From: CAVSUZ01 sp963834715
GTDB lineage: Bacteria; Pseudomonadota; Alphaproteobacteria; Acetobacterales; Acetobacteraceae
Assembly: GCA_963834715.1 (NCBI GenBank)
Contig: CAWIDE010000002.1
Location: 186,001-250,000 of the forward strand
DNA: 64,000 nucleotides
Direction: 5' to 3'
This document shows, piece by piece, positions 1 to 8,999 of this stretch. The translations under genes were made by a program, and so were the position numbers. The notes under the pieces are model-generated. The model searched no databases, was not told the DNA's origin, and saw only the letters and a program-made list of their open reading frames with translations. Each line of letters begins with the position of its first letter. Position 1 is the stretch's first letter.

Positions 1-589
1 CGCGGCTGTAGCCACGCTGGGCGAGCGGGCAGCAGCGGCCTTCCATGTAGCTTGACGAGACATCATATAACACCAGTGTGCCATCGCTGAGATGGCGCTT
101 GGCTAAGGCTGTCTCGATGGCAGGCTGGCGTTCCAGCAGCCAGTCCAGTGCGGCATAGAGTTCGTCCTCGTCGACCTCACCGAGGCCAAGCATTTCGCCA
201 AGGCTCGATGCAGCCGTGGCGGAGGAAAGTGCACGAGCGGTGGCGAGCTTGGATGCCGGCTCGATAATGCGCCCGATCATCAGCGCGAGGGCAAGATCAC
301 GGTATCGCTCGCGATCGCCGAGCATCCGATCAAGCCCTATCTTGCGGGCAGTCCCGAGCGCTGCTGCAACGTGCCCGTGCGGCAGACTGCGGGTGATGGT
401 GAACGCATCCCGCTCGGCCGGAATGACAACGCCGCCTTTGAGAACACCGCGCAGGCCTTCAACGTGCTCGGCGGGCCAATCGGAGAGGTTGCAGATCGTG
501 CGCTTACGGACCTTGCCATCCTGGCGGTAACTCTCGCGCAGCAGAATGGCGGGAGGCGAGTTCCGATTCGGAACAGCTTCGATATACAT
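1..589 (-). CDS. IS1634-type transposase, N-terminal part (cut by window edge)
   Basis: The reading frame starts at an ATG at 589 and runs leftward off the window without a stop. The product begins MYIEAVPNRNSPPAILLRES, followed by a 'GKVRKRTICNLSDWP' segment, which is the characteristic N-terminus of IS4-superfamily (IS1634 group) DDE transposases. About 196 residues are visible; the catalytic core lies mostly outside the window. It acts as a cut-and-paste transposase for its own element. No terminal inverted repeat could be identified beyond 589. It sits at the edge of an island rich in mobile-element debris. The family call is fairly safe; whether the gene is complete cannot be judged. Confidence 0.75.
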   Translation of the reverse strand, partial: MYIEAVPNRNSPPAILLRESYRQDGKVRKRTICNLSDWPAEHVEGLRGVLKGGVVIPAERDAFTITRSLPHGHVAAALGTARKIGLDRMLGDRERYRDLALALMIGRIIEPASKLATARALSSATAASSLGEMLGLGEVDEDELYAALDWLLERQPAIETALAKRHLSDGTLVLYDVSSSYMEGRCCPLAQRGYSR

Positions 590-1099
590 GGCAACGCATT
601 GGCACAACACCGCCGCGAGTACAAGTCCAAATTTCCGGATTACATGGCTACGTTTGGGACCAGTCTCGTGCTTCTGTCCCTACTGTTCCTGCCACTTCAC
701 ACTCTCCGAAAGAAGGAAGTTCGGATTAGACAAGCGCCCCCTGAGGCTCCAAGAGGAGCGCCTTCATTGGCGTGCCTGCCATGAGCCGCTGAACCAGTCG
801 TAGCCCTGATGCACTCAATAGCTGCAGGTCCAATTATTGGCGGGCTCCATCGCGACAATCGAGCTCGGGTTCCCCAGACCGTCAACCCTGTCAAATGCGA
901 TGTTGACAAGCCCGGCCAATCGCTCCAGCGAAACCTCGGAGGGGAATAGTTGCTCATCAGAGCTTATTACGAATGTTCAGGCCTGACCGGACACCACGTG
1001 ATCTACCCCGCGTCGGCCAGCGGAAACTCCGTTGCTTGCTCGAGACCTCTCGGTTGCGCTAAAATATTGCATCTTTAATGCCGCGGGAGAGACAGCACG
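590..1099. other. region without a supportable gene
   Basis: No convincing gene was found. A leftward open stretch without a start codon ends at a stop at 815-817; its last 45 or so residues end in 'MEPANNWTCSY' and could be the tail of a degraded gene. Nothing else in this stretch reads as coding. Confidence 0.3.
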
Positions 1100-1338
1100 A
1101 TCACGCTCGATATTAGTCCGCTGATAGCAGGCGGGGTCCTCGCCTGCACCGCGGTTACTGACGGCGTTCATGTCCAGTTTAGCGCGGCCCTCGCATCGCG
1201 CCGGTCCCTCTCTGCCGCGAAATGGAGGGCGCTTTGGTACCTCCTCTCCGCCTTCCCCGTGATCAGCTACACCCAGATGCTACCCACGTCCTGTTCGCCG
1301 CCGCGGGATCCTGGCTTGGCGCATTCGCCTCAAATGAA
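1100..1338 (+). pseudogene. small hydrophobic protein, frameshifted and without a normal start
   Basis: Two overlapping frames together read as a short membrane protein: first 'LDISPLIAGGVLACTAVTDG', then 'WRALWYLLSAFPVISYT', and after a shift near 1270 'THVLFAAAGSWLGAFAS'. This resembles a family of roughly 85-residue two-helix membrane proteins of unknown function in alphaproteobacteria (recalled from memory, not searched). A Shine-Dalgarno-like GGGAGA at 1085-1090 lies about 10 bases before an ATC codon at 1100, as if an ATG had mutated. Missing start plus frameshift suggest a pseudogene. It lies directly upstream of the TRIC-type channel gene. Confidence 0.4.
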
Positions 1339-1983
1339 ATGGCTCCACCGACCCTGAACATGCCTGCACCCGAGCTCCGCCGCCTGGTCTTCGCAGCCGA
1401 CCTCGCCGGCACATTCGTCTTCGCGACTGAAGGCGCGCTCGCCGCGATCGCCGGCGGCCTGGACCTGTTCGGGGTCCTAGTGCTGTCATTCGCAACCGCC
1501 CTCTGCGGCGGCGTGGCGCGCGACGTGTTGATCGGCGCCGTCCCACCCCAGGCCATCCGCGACTGGCGCTATCCAATTACGGCGTTCGCCGCCGGCGCAA
1601 TCACCTTCCTCTCCTACGAGTTCCTGCGCCAAGTCCCCACCCCTCTGCTCGTCACCCTGGATGCCGCGGGGCTTGCGCTGTTCGCAGTGGCGGGGACCGA
1701 GAAAGCCCTCGCTTATGGCCTGCACCCGTTCATGGCCATCCTGTTGGGCGGCATCACCGGCGTCGGTGGCGGCACCGTGCGCGACATCCTGCTGTCGCGC
1801 GTGCCCGCGATGCTGCGGGTCGATATCTACGCAACCGCGGCTCTCGCAGGCGCCGCCGTCATGCTGGCAGCACAGAAGCTCGGCCTACCCGCATCGCTCG
1901 CGGCGGTTCTCGGCGCAATCACCTGTTTCGGGTTGCGCATGCTCAGCGTATGGCAGCATTGGCAGCTTCCGCACGCCACGTAA
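1339..1983 (+). CDS. trimeric intracellular cation (TRIC)-type channel family membrane protein
   Basis: The protein is about 214 residues and strongly hydrophobic, with about seven membrane segments arranged as two similar halves. Each half carries the glycine-rich family signature: 'CGGVARDVLIGAVPP' in the first, 'GVGGGTVRDILLSRVP' in the second. Bacterial members (older name UPF0126, YicG-like) form trimeric monovalent-cation channels in the inner membrane; the physiological role in bacteria is unsettled. The open frame extends upstream to 1222, but that part overlaps the remnant before it. The ATG at 1339, or the one at 1360 just before the first conserved segment, is the likelier start. 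It appears intact and monocistronic. Confidence 0.8.
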   Translation: MAPPTLNMPAPELRRLVFAADLAGTFVFATEGALAAIAGGLDLFGVLVLSFATALCGGVARDVLIGAVPPQAIRDWRYPITAFAAGAITFLSYEFLRQVPTPLLVTLDAAGLALFAVAGTEKALAYGLHPFMAILLGGITGVGGGTVRDILLSRVPAMLRVDIYATAALAGAAVMLAAQKLGLPASLAAVLGAITCFGLRMLSVWQHWQLPHAT

Positions 1984-2371
1984 TATCCGCGATACATCTC
2001 ACTTCGGCGCACGCCCCTTCACGGCGTTGGCCCACCCGATGTGCGTCACGCGCCGTCGGTATCCGGCACCAACCGTGCACGCACTCCCTCCCTCAGCTTG
2101 TCCACCTCCGCTGCCCCCTCGAGGCAATAATCGGCCGTATGCCATCCGCCATCCGGAGCGCCCGCCCACAACTCCTCCAGCCTCACCGGTTGAAGCCCTC
2201 GGGCTCGGTGGCTCGGGCGACGTAATGCCCATCGCGCTCAACTCCGACCGGATTAGATCGAGCAGCGAACCAGCTTAATCTTACTGTGTCATATATTCCT
2301 GTGCGGCGTAACGCTTAGCTAGCAGGGCGATCCCGCGTCGCTCCCTGAAGCAGGCTCTGATACCGACCGGC
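1984..2371. other. intergenic region, possible decayed gene
   Basis: No intact gene. On the minus strand a segment around 2060-2200 reads 'LEELWAGAPDGGWHTADYC' and then 'EVDKLREGVRARLVPDTDG' before a stop, with no upstream start. It could be the tail of a lost gene, but I do not recognise it. The 18-base repeat at 2276-2293 lies here. Confidence 0.3.
2276..2293 (+). repeat. 18-bp sequence repeated inverted at 21439-21456
   Basis: The 18 bases TAATCTTACTGTGTCATA occur here and, as the exact reverse complement, at 21439-21456. Both copies lie in mobile-element or gene-remnant surroundings (IS630 debris here, a truncated chemoreceptor there). They may be the terminal repeat of one insertion sequence. 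The flanks do not match. Confidence 0.5.
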
Positions 2372-3441
2372 TCATGAGGTGACCGTTTTTGCATAATCCC
2401 GGGCGGCGATTGATCGGATCCGCTCGGGCACGGCGATCAGCTTGTTCCAAGCGTCGCAACATGCGTCAGCGATGGCCTCATAGGTGGTGTAAACGCGGTT
2501 GCTTAGAAAATTCTGACGCAGGAACTGCCAGATGTTCTCCACTGGGTTCAGCTCGGGCGAGTATGGTGGCAGGAACAGCAAGCTGACGTTCTCAGGGGTG
2601 TTCAGCCTGCCGCTTGGTTTGTGCCACCCGGCGCCGTCGACGATCAGCACCGTATGGGCGCCCGGCGCGACCTGGGTGCTGATCTCTTGCAGATGCAGGT
2701 TCATGGCTTGGATGTTGGCATAGGGGAGTACCAGGGCAGCACCTGTCGGCCGGTGGGGACACACCGCGCCGAAAATATAGGCCAACGGTAACGCTGGTCG
2801 CGCGGGGCGCGGGGACGGCTGCCACGCTCACCCCAAACGTAGGTCAGGCTGCCCTGCTGACCGACCCTTGCCTCGTCCTGCCACCATAACTCAATCGGCT
2901 GATCGCATGTCGCCACCGGGATCGCGGCCGAGACCAACTCCGCGAAGTTTTTTTATGCGCCTCCTGGGCGGCGGCGTCCGCCCGCGGATGGCGTGGACGC
3001 ACCGAGATGTGGCGGAAGCCCAGCTTGTTCAAAATGCGGCTGATACTGCGCTCGTCCAGCACTACAAAGAAACGAGCCAGAATGAGCTGCCTCAGATCAC
3101 ACAAACGCCAGCGCACAACCCCATCTTCGGCCGGATCGGGACCGCGACGGACCCCACTCCGCGAGCACCGCTTTCTCCTCGTCGGTCAGCTTGGCCGAAG
3201 GCCCGCCGCCATGCGGCTGGTCCGACAGCCCCGATCCATCCTGTTCGTTGTAGCGGATAATCCAGTCGCGCAGGGTCTGGCGATCCATCCCGCAGTTCTG
3301 CGCCGCTTCCGCACGCGGACAACCCTCCAGAACCAGTGCGATCGCCAGCAACCGGCGGACCACCTTGCCATCCGCCTCGGCTGAAGCAACCGACCGTAAG
3401 GCCTCGGCACTGTGCTCCAGCCGCGTAATCTTCACCGTCAC
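2372..3441 (-). pseudogene. IS630-family transposase, multiple frameshifts
   Basis: Four overlapping minus-strand frames together give one IS630-type transposase. The first (3441-3097) has an N-terminal helix-turn-helix part with 'GMDRQTLRDWIIRYNEQDG'. The second gives 'LDERSISRILNKLGFRHIS'. The third carries the first catalytic Asp in 'IELWWQDEARVGQQG'. The last gives the second Asp in 'HTVLIVDGAGWH' and the Glu in 'LNPVENIWQFLRQNFLS', ending at 2372. At least three frame changes are needed, more than the single programmed shift some IS630 elements use, so it is dead. Terminal inverted repeats and flanking TA duplications were not found. Confidence 0.85.
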
Positions 3442-3711
3442 TTCGTCCTCCCGATCGGCAACGGCGGATCAGGAATCGTACCCCATCGAGCCGGGGCAAG
3501 CGGCAATTAGAGTCGGCTCGTCCGTCGGCTGGTATTAGCGCCCAGCAGCGAAACGAAAAAATCGGCCTCTGGAATTTGTCCGCAGAGTATCCGCCAACCG
3601 GACGCGGACACGCCCACCCCATCCGCGCTTCGGGAATCGGCTGCCCCCAGCGGCATCCAATCCTGCGTTGTATGGTGAGCTGTGCGGCCCCAGTTTGTTC
3701 ATGGAGGGTAA

Positions 3712-4149
3712 GTGAAGATCCATATCGAGATCGACTGCACTCCGGAGGAGGCGCGCAGGTTTCTTGGTTTGCCAGACTTGAGGCGCATGCAGGATGCGGT
3801 AACAGCTAAGATTCAGGAGCAAGCCCTGGACGCGATCAGCAAACTTACGCCTGCGGCCATGCAAGCTTGGTTGCCCTGCATGGAGTTGGCCGGTATCTCG
3901 CGCGACACCGTGGAGAAAGCCGTTCGGGCAGCGGGAGAGAGCGCCGGGCAAAAGAGCCGGAAGGTTTCTCAGCCGGAGAGCGCGCCTACGGGCGCGATCG
4001 TGCGAGCGGTCGCCCGCGGGCGACGTATCCCAGGATGTTTGCCGGCCCTCTCCTCAACCCGACACTTGTTCTCTTTCTGTTTCCCGCGCTTCCCTCCCCG
4101 GCTGCCGGACGCGACGCCAACGCCGCAGCCAATCGGGGTCGCTCGGTAG
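3712..4149 (+). CDS. small DUF6489-like protein with divergent tail
   Basis: The start is a GTG at 3712, supported by a GGAGGG ribosome site at 3703-3708. The product begins MKIHIEIDCTPEEARRFLGL and continues 'PDLRRMQDAVTAKIQEQALD', which closely resembles a widespread alphaproteobacterial family of about 100 residues with unknown function (DUF6489-like; from memory). The family-like part ends near residue 75. The remaining 70 residues are Pro/Arg-rich, low-complexity and probably reflect read-through after a frameshift or fusion to unrelated DNA. It stands alone between IS630 debris and a toxin-antitoxin remnant. Confidence 0.5.
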   Translation: MKIHIEIDCTPEEARRFLGLPDLRRMQDAVTAKIQEQALDAISKLTPAAMQAWLPCMELAGISRDTVEKAVRAAGESAGQKSRKVSQPESAPTGAIVRAVARGRRIPGCLPALSSTRHLFSFCFPRFPPRLPDATPTPQPIGVAR

Positions 4150-4491
4150 TTCTGGCGTGCTCGGTCTGGCGGCTCCGGCGCGAGCCGCTGGGGCTGGACG
4201 GCTGACGCTTGTATCCGTTCCGAGACTTACAAGCCGCGCTTGTCCGCACGCTTCATCAACGCCCACCACGCTCTGCCGGTGACAATCGGCAGCACCTCCT
4301 CCTCGGTCAGCCAAGCGCCGCGATGCTGCCGGGCAGATCAATGCGCGGTACGGCCACGATCCCGGCCTCGGCTTTTACACGCACGTTTCGGATGATCGCA
4401 GGCCTTACAGTTCGCGTGTTATGTCGGCAACCAGCCACGAAGCCCGCTATTCCTTGGGCATATCAAACGCAGTGGATGTAGGAGATCGTGG
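4150..4491. other. region without a supportable gene
   Basis: Both strands have open frames here, but none has recognisable protein character, a plausible start with ribosome site, or similarity to its neighbours. Probably decayed island sequence. Confidence 0.3.
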
Positions 4492-4518
4492 TTGACATAG
4501 TATAATGCATCGTACGAT
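4492..4518 (+). promoter_or_regulatory. probable promoter with palindromic operator of the Xre/RES module
   Basis: A perfect -35 hexamer TTGACA (4492-4497) is followed after 15 bases by TACGAT (4513-4518). The 10-bp perfect palindrome ATCGTACGAT (4509-4518) overlaps the -10 element. It lies about 110 bases upstream of the antitoxin remnant. Autoregulatory palindromes at this place are normal for Xre-type toxin-antitoxin operons. Confidence 0.45.
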
Positions 4519-4627
4519 CTAGTCTGAACTTTACCGGACAAAGTTCGGTTTAGTAGAGGAGCAACTGGAGCGGGAAGCAGGTGCATGAGCCACTAGCCTG
4601 AACCACTGTCCGAGAGATCGGGTCCCG

Positions 4628-5024
4628 ATCCTGGCCAAGCATGTCGTCGACCAGATCGCCCGCTCCGCAAGCATAGAAGTCCTGGCCGATACCCTCGCCG
4701 CGTCAACCGATCTTGGCGCCGTCGCGCGCTGTTGGCAGCAAAGGCGCAGGGTCTCCTGTCTGCAGAACAAGCCGGTCGCGCCCTTGGCGGGATCACCTGC
4801 CGGGCAGTCGACAAGCGGCGCCTAGCCGACAGGTGCTTGGCGTGAAGGTTGCCAACGACTGGCGCTACCCGGCCGCCCAGATCGCGCCAAACGGCGAGGT
4901 CATCGCAGGCTTGTCGGACATTCTCGAGGCCACTCGCGATCTGAGCTCTTGGGCCGTCCTCGATTTCCTCCTCGCGGACGATGCGCCCCTCAGCGGGGCA
5001 TCTCCGCTCAAGGCCCTGCACTAG
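4628..5024 (+). pseudogene. Xre/MbcA/ParS-type antitoxin (DUF2384), decayed
   Basis: Pieces in different frames assemble into an MbcA/ParS-like antitoxin. There is an N-terminal part 'AKHVVDQIARSASIEVLADT', a middle part readable only in another frame ('LLAAKAQGLLSAEQAGRALG'), and a well-preserved C-terminal toxin-binding domain: 'VKVANDWRYPAAQIAPNGEV' then 'IAGLSDILEATRDLSSWAVL' then 'DFLLADDAPLSGASPLKALH'. These C-terminal segments are typical of antitoxins that neutralise RES-domain NAD-degrading toxins. At least two indels break the frame and no good start codon is present. A RES-like remnant follows 61 bases downstream, which supports the call. Confidence 0.6.
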
Positions 5025-5085
5025 GGGGTGAACTTGCGAACGAAGCGAAGCGGATTGACCGTTCCCATAGCGCCGACCTCTTTCG

Positions 5086-5303
5086 ATGAGCGGCAATAGC
5101 CGCGGTCCCTCAGGTTCGCCGCCCCTCCCGCCGGCCTGGCTCAGAACTTCGAGCGTTCCGATCCTACGATTTCCCCGGCCGACCTCTCTGGTGCGTATTC
5201 ACCGGCGTGAGCACCAGCCGGTGTGGGCAAACCGCCCATCGGGTGGTTCGACAGCCCAACTAGCGCTTTCGGGGTACTTTATCTCGCCCAGTCGCTTGGG
5301 TGA
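5086..5303 (+). pseudogene. RES-domain toxin, N-terminal fragment, frameshifted
   Basis: An ATG at 5086 opens a frame giving 'SLVRIHRREHQPVWANRP'. After a shift near 5230 the sequence continues 'WFDSPTSAFGVLYLAQSLG' to a stop at 5301. This order (Arg-rich 'RIHR', then 'FD.P...FGVLYLA') is the start of the RES domain, an ADP-ribosyltransferase-like fold whose members deplete NAD+ in the cell. The C-terminal half is missing. Its position directly after an MbcA/ParS-type antitoxin remnant is the usual order for these modules. It cannot make an active toxin. Confidence 0.6.
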
Positions 5304-5551
5304 GGGCCTAGCCAGTCCTCTCCGCGAGCGGCAGATGTGTCACCCGCCCGGAATGCGCCTACCCCGGTCACTTCGACGCGTCGAGAAATTTCCCAGAAGC
5401 GGACAACACAACACGTGCGGCCCATAACCGGCCTTGGGTGGACAGCGCTCGTACCTCGCGCGACTCGGCGGCAGATCATCTTCGGAGTGACCATGCTCAC
5501 CTTCCTGATGCCTGATCGACGGACCGCAACGCCAGGTAGCTCCGCTCCGGT

Positions 5552-6322
5552 TCACGGCTTCAGACGGTAGCCCGTGCGGAATATCCACCAGAGCAACGCC
5601 AGGCACAGCACCATAAAAGCCACAACGAAGGCGAGGCTCGCCGCGATGCCGACATCCCCCACTCCGTAGAAGCTCCAGCGGAACCCGCTAACGAGATAAA
5701 CTACCGGGTTGAACAGGCTCACCGTCCGCCATGGCTGCGGCAGCATGTCGATCGAGTAGAACGCGCCACCCAGGAAGGTGAGCGGGGTGACCACAAGGGA
5801 CGGAATGATCGCGAGCTGCTCGAAACTCTCGGCCCAGATGCCAATGACGAATCCGAACAAGCCGAAGCTCACCGCGGTCAGCACGAGAAAGGCCACCATC
5901 CAACCGGGATGCATGATCCGCACCGGCACGAAGAGCGTCGCCGTGACCAGGATGATCAAGCCGATCAGCACCGATTTCGTCGCGGCCGCTCCGATATAGG
6001 CGAATACCGCCTCTGTGCTCGAGATCGGCGCGGATAATAGCTCGAAGATCGTGCGGGTGAATTTCGGGAAGTAGATCGCGACCGATGCGTTGGATATGCC
6101 CTGCGTCAGCAGCGTCAGCATGATGAGTCCCGGCACGATGAACGCGCCGTAGCCGACGCCGCCCACCTGCTGCATGCGCGAGCCGATCGCGCCGCCGAAC
6201 ACAACGAAGTAGAGCACGGTGGTGATCACCGGGGTCGCCACGCTCTGCCATACCGTCCGTCGCGTGCGCGCCATCTCGGTACGGTAGATCGCCCAAATTC
6301 CGGGAAGGTTGAATCCGCTCAC
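5552..6322 (-). CDS. ABC-2 type exporter, permease subunit
   Basis: 256 residues with six predicted membrane helices and the ABC-2 membrane-domain pattern, including 'TPLTFLGGAFYSIDMLPQPW' near residue 185 and a final 'FNPVVYLVSGFRWSFYGV'. It resembles YadH/NodJ-like permeases, which dimerise and pair with a separate ATPase to move a drug, polysaccharide or lipid out of the inner membrane; the substrate cannot be read from sequence. Its ATG (6322) overlaps the end of the ATPase gene by 4 bases (ATGA), so the two are translationally coupled. Intact, with no sign of decay, unlike most neighbours. Confidence 0.88.
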   Translation of the reverse strand: MSGFNLPGIWAIYRTEMARTRRTVWQSVATPVITTVLYFVVFGGAIGSRMQQVGGVGYGAFIVPGLIMLTLLTQGISNASVAIYFPKFTRTIFELLSAPISSTEAVFAYIGAAATKSVLIGLIILVTATLFVPVRIMHPGWMVAFLVLTAVSFGLFGFVIGIWAESFEQLAIIPSLVVTPLTFLGGAFYSIDMLPQPWRTVSLFNPVVYLVSGFRWSFYGVGDVGIAASLAFVVAFMVLCLALLWWIFRTGYRLKP

Positions 6323-7245
6323 GCCCGGCCCTCCACCAGATCCACGAATATGTCTTCGAGCGAACTCCGGCTGGTCTCGAGATCCTTGTAGTCGATCCCG
6401 GCGGCGCCAAGGTCTCGAAGCAGGCGAGGGATGCCGGTGTCCGGCTCATTCGCGTCGAAATCGTAGACGAGGCGCTCGCCCTCCGCCTCCAGCCGCAACG
6501 GCCAGCTGGCGAGCGCGGGCGGGATCGCCTCGATCCGCTGCTGCATCATGATGCTCAGCCGCCGTTTGCCGAGCTTGCGCATCAGCGCGGCGGTCTCCTC
6601 GACCAGCACGAGCCGGCCGCGGTCGATCACGCCAACGCGGTCCGCCATCTCCTCGGCCTCCTCGATGTAATGCGTGGTGAGGATGATGGTGACGCCGCGA
6701 TCCCGCAACCGACGCACGAGCTCCCACATGTCGCGACGCAGGCTGACATCGACACCGGCGGTCGGCTCGTCGAGGAAGAGGATGTCTGGCTCATGGCTCA
6801 GCGCCTTGGCTATCATCACGCGGCGCTTCATGCCGCCCGACAACTCGATGATGCGCGCGCGGCGTTTCTCCCAGAGCGAGAGACCGCGGAGCAGCTGCTC
6901 GATATGGCCGGGGGCCGCGCGCCTGCCGAACAAACCGCGGCTGAAGCGCACGGTGTCCTCCACTGTCGCGAAGATATCGAGCGCAATCTCCTGCGGCACG
7001 AGTCCGATCATCGCGCGCGCGGGACGATATTCTGGCATGATGTCGTGTCCATCGACGAGAATCCGCCCCGAGGTCATCGAGACCAAACCGCAGATGATGC
7101 TGATGAGCGTCGTTTTGCCGGCTCCGTTGGGGCCGAGCAGCGCGAATATCTCGCCCTTCTCTACCACAAGATCGATTTCATGAAGTGCGACCTGACCGGA
7201 CTTGTACGTTTTCCTCACGCCAGAAACGGATAGGACGGGCGACAT
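6319..7245 (-). CDS. ABC-2 type exporter, ATP-binding subunit
   Basis: The ATG at 7245 has an AGGAGA ribosome site 5 to 10 bases upstream; a longer open frame to 7626 has no coding character. 308 residues: Walker A 'GPNGAGKTT' (residues 38-46), a signature 'LSGGMKRRVMIAKAL', Walker B 'ILFLDEPTAGVD' and the switch His in 'IILTTHYIEEAEEMADRV'. The C-terminal 80 residues form the small domain typical of YadG/CcmA-like export ATPases. It hydrolyses ATP to power the permease encoded immediately downstream. First gene of a two-gene operon. Confidence 0.9.
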   Translation of the reverse strand: MSPVLSVSGVRKTYKSGQVALHEIDLVVEKGEIFALLGPNGAGKTTLISIICGLVSMTSGRILVDGHDIMPEYRPARAMIGLVPQEIALDIFATVEDTVRFSRGLFGRRAAPGHIEQLLRGLSLWEKRRARIIELSGGMKRRVMIAKALSHEPDILFLDEPTAGVDVSLRRDMWELVRRLRDRGVTIILTTHYIEEAEEMADRVGVIDRGRLVLVEETAALMRKLGKRRLSIMMQQRIEAIPPALASWPLRLEAEGERLVYDFDANEPDTGIPRLLRDLGAAGIDYKDLETSRSSLEDIFVDLVEGRA

Positions 7246-7638
7246 GCACTCTCCTGCTAGGGCGTGTGACAGCTGACTTACGGCCGATTTCGCGCGTAGT
7301 CGTCGCCCTGTCCATGTGGTCCGGTGAGCGGGCAACAGAACCAACCCTGACCGGTCCGGCTGGCGCCCTGGAACGCAACTTCGACGTCCGTCCGGCGTCG
7401 CCCGCACGATGGCCGACGGCTGGTCTGTCGACCTCGCTGGCCCCAGCGAACGTCCGAGCGCAGCACGCGGGCACCCGCTAGCGGCAAAGGGTCGTGAGCT
7501 GCCGAAAGATTTGGCCGTGAGCGGCGTCAGCTTCACGACGTCGGGAGGCCGAGAGCGGACGGACTGCTTCCGTGACATTATCGGACGTGGTCGGGACAGC
7601 TTGGAACTGACCGTTATGGGTCGCATGCCGTCTCACCG
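7246..7638. other. intergenic region between divergent-looking remnants
   Basis: No gene could be supported. It should hold the promoter of the ABC operon (leftward); no clear -35/-10 pair stands out. The open frames present are composition artefacts of high GC. Confidence 0.3.
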
Positions 7639-8286
7639 TTACATCTGAGCGCAGGTCGGCTCACGGCCGCGATTTGTCCCGAGCGCGCGGTCTACCTCCG
7701 GGGCTGGCGCTCGTCTCCGCCCCGGCGACAGGCCTAACGGCAAGCTGTCGAACAGCGTGGGCGTATTGCCGGTCCGTGCCTGCTCGATATTCAACATCCT
7801 CAGTTTCGTCGCGACGCCGCCCGGAGCAGAGAACCCGCCCATCTTGCCATTGGCCGCCAAAACCCGGTGGCACGGAACAATGATTGGGAACGGGTTCTTG
7901 CCCATTGCCTCGCCGACATCTCGTGCCGTGCAGCCATCGCCGATCCGCACCGCAAGATCTCCATAGGTGATCGTGTTGCCCGCCGGGATGTTGCGCAGCG
8001 CTGCATAGAGCCGCTGGCGGAACGCCGGGATGCCTCCCATGTCCAGCACGACGTTCGACAGTTCCCGTGACTCACCGCGCAACAAAGCGATGATGTCATC
8101 GATCACCCGCTGCACCTCCGGCGGCGGCGAAGCTTCCGGTACATCGGGGTAGCGTCGCTGCAAGCGCTCGCGCGTCGCCGTCGCGTGCCGTTCCGGCAAT
8201 CGCACGCCGACGATGCCGCGTGGGCCCCAGGCGATGCCGCACGGGCCGATGGCGGTATCGAACAATGTGAATCCTGCGACCGGCAT
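7639..8286 (-). CDS. ogt: methylated-DNA-[protein]-cysteine S-methyltransferase
   Basis: Repairs O6-alkylguanine by transferring the alkyl group to its own cysteine, in the cytosol. The diagnostic active site 'NPFPIIVPCHRVLAANGKMG' is complete (Cys in PCHRV), preceded by the DNA-binding helix region 'IPAGNTITYGDLAVRIGDGC'. The usual enzyme is 160-180 residues; this one has 215, because about 40 residues at the C-terminus (after 'KLRMLNIEQAR') are Pro/Arg-rich and unlike the family, perhaps a shifted stop. The start is the ATG at 8286; a GTG two codons upstream is an alternative. No Ada regulatory domain is present, hence the Ogt-type call. Confidence 0.85.
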   Translation of the reverse strand: MPVAGFTLFDTAIGPCGIAWGPRGIVGVRLPERHATATRERLQRRYPDVPEASPPPEVQRVIDDIIALLRGESRELSNVVLDMGGIPAFRQRLYAALRNIPAGNTITYGDLAVRIGDGCTARDVGEAMGKNPFPIIVPCHRVLAANGKMGGFSAPGGVATKLRMLNIEQARTGNTPTLFDSLPLGLSPGRRRAPAPEVDRALGTNRGREPTCAQM

Positions 8287-8292
8287 GCGCAC

Positions 8293-8869
8293 ACCCTAGC
8301 ACGAACAGCCGGGTCCGCGCCTGGCGTTTCTTGCTCTTGCAGCAGCGGCCTGCTGACAGCCTGCTGTCAGCAGGCTGGCGTTACGATCCCCTCCGGACAT
8401 TCCGAAGCCGCTGACCCTGGCGCGTCTTCGTCGCATGACGATCGCTGCGTCGTTTCGCGCGCCGACGAGGCTCGGCCGGGCGATCTGCACCATGGGCTTC
8501 GTGCGGGCCGATCTGTGCGCCGGCTTGCGCCCAGGATCTGATACTGCGGCATCGTGTCGCCGATTATCGTAATGGTGATGTGCATCGGCAGTTCGCGCGG
8601 CTGACGCTGGAGGAGGATTTCCTCTACGCTCACGGCATCATGCCGCAGGAGACCTGGCGCGTGCTGAATCCGCTCCACGATGCGGAGAGCCGCGACGGGC
8701 GGCACCGTCCGACCGGTCTTGCCCCCGACGTGCTGGAATTTGTGCACGAGCATGGTGCCACGCATCCGCGCGACCTCACGGAACAATGTGGCCGCCAACG
8801 AGCGCTGAATGGTTGGGGAAGCTGCTCCGCCGCGACCACGCCGGCGGTCAGCGCCCTGTCCTCGCGCGC
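8293..8869. other. region without a supportable gene, with one hairpin
   Basis: No gene recognised on either strand. The hairpin at 8348-8375 lies here. The minus strand may hold badly decayed upstream parts of the DinB-like remnant, but its order (remnant tail at 8870-8999, transcribed leftward) gives no continuous frame. Confidence 0.3.
8348..8375. repeat. perfect 12-bp stem hairpin
   Basis: GCCTGCTGACAG and CTGTCAGCAGGC pair perfectly around a 4-base loop (CCTG). There is no T-run on either side, so it is not an ordinary terminator. It lies about 60 bases upstream of ogt and could be a REP-like or operator sequence. Confidence 0.4.
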
Positions 8870-8999
8870 AGTAGATACCGGCAGGTCGCTCGCCCGAGTT
8901 TCCGCCGGCACCGCAAAGAACATCTCGGCAATCCGGCCGCGGTGATACGATCCGTGATTGACCACGAAGCGCTCGGCACGGCGCCACAGCGGACGCGGC
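8870..8999 (-). pseudogene. DinB-family remnant
   Basis: The minus strand reads 'RRAERFVVNHGSYHRGRIAE' followed by 'MFFAVPAETRASDLP'. The 'VNHGSYHRG' block is the conserved C-terminal metal-binding helix (His-x3-His pattern) of DinB/DUF664 four-helix proteins. No start or rest of the domain is present, so this is a short remnant. Confidence 0.45.

Noticed and set aside
2372..3441. Functional IS630 element using its programmed frameshift
   Set aside because: At least three frame changes are required, whereas a programmed system would need only one.
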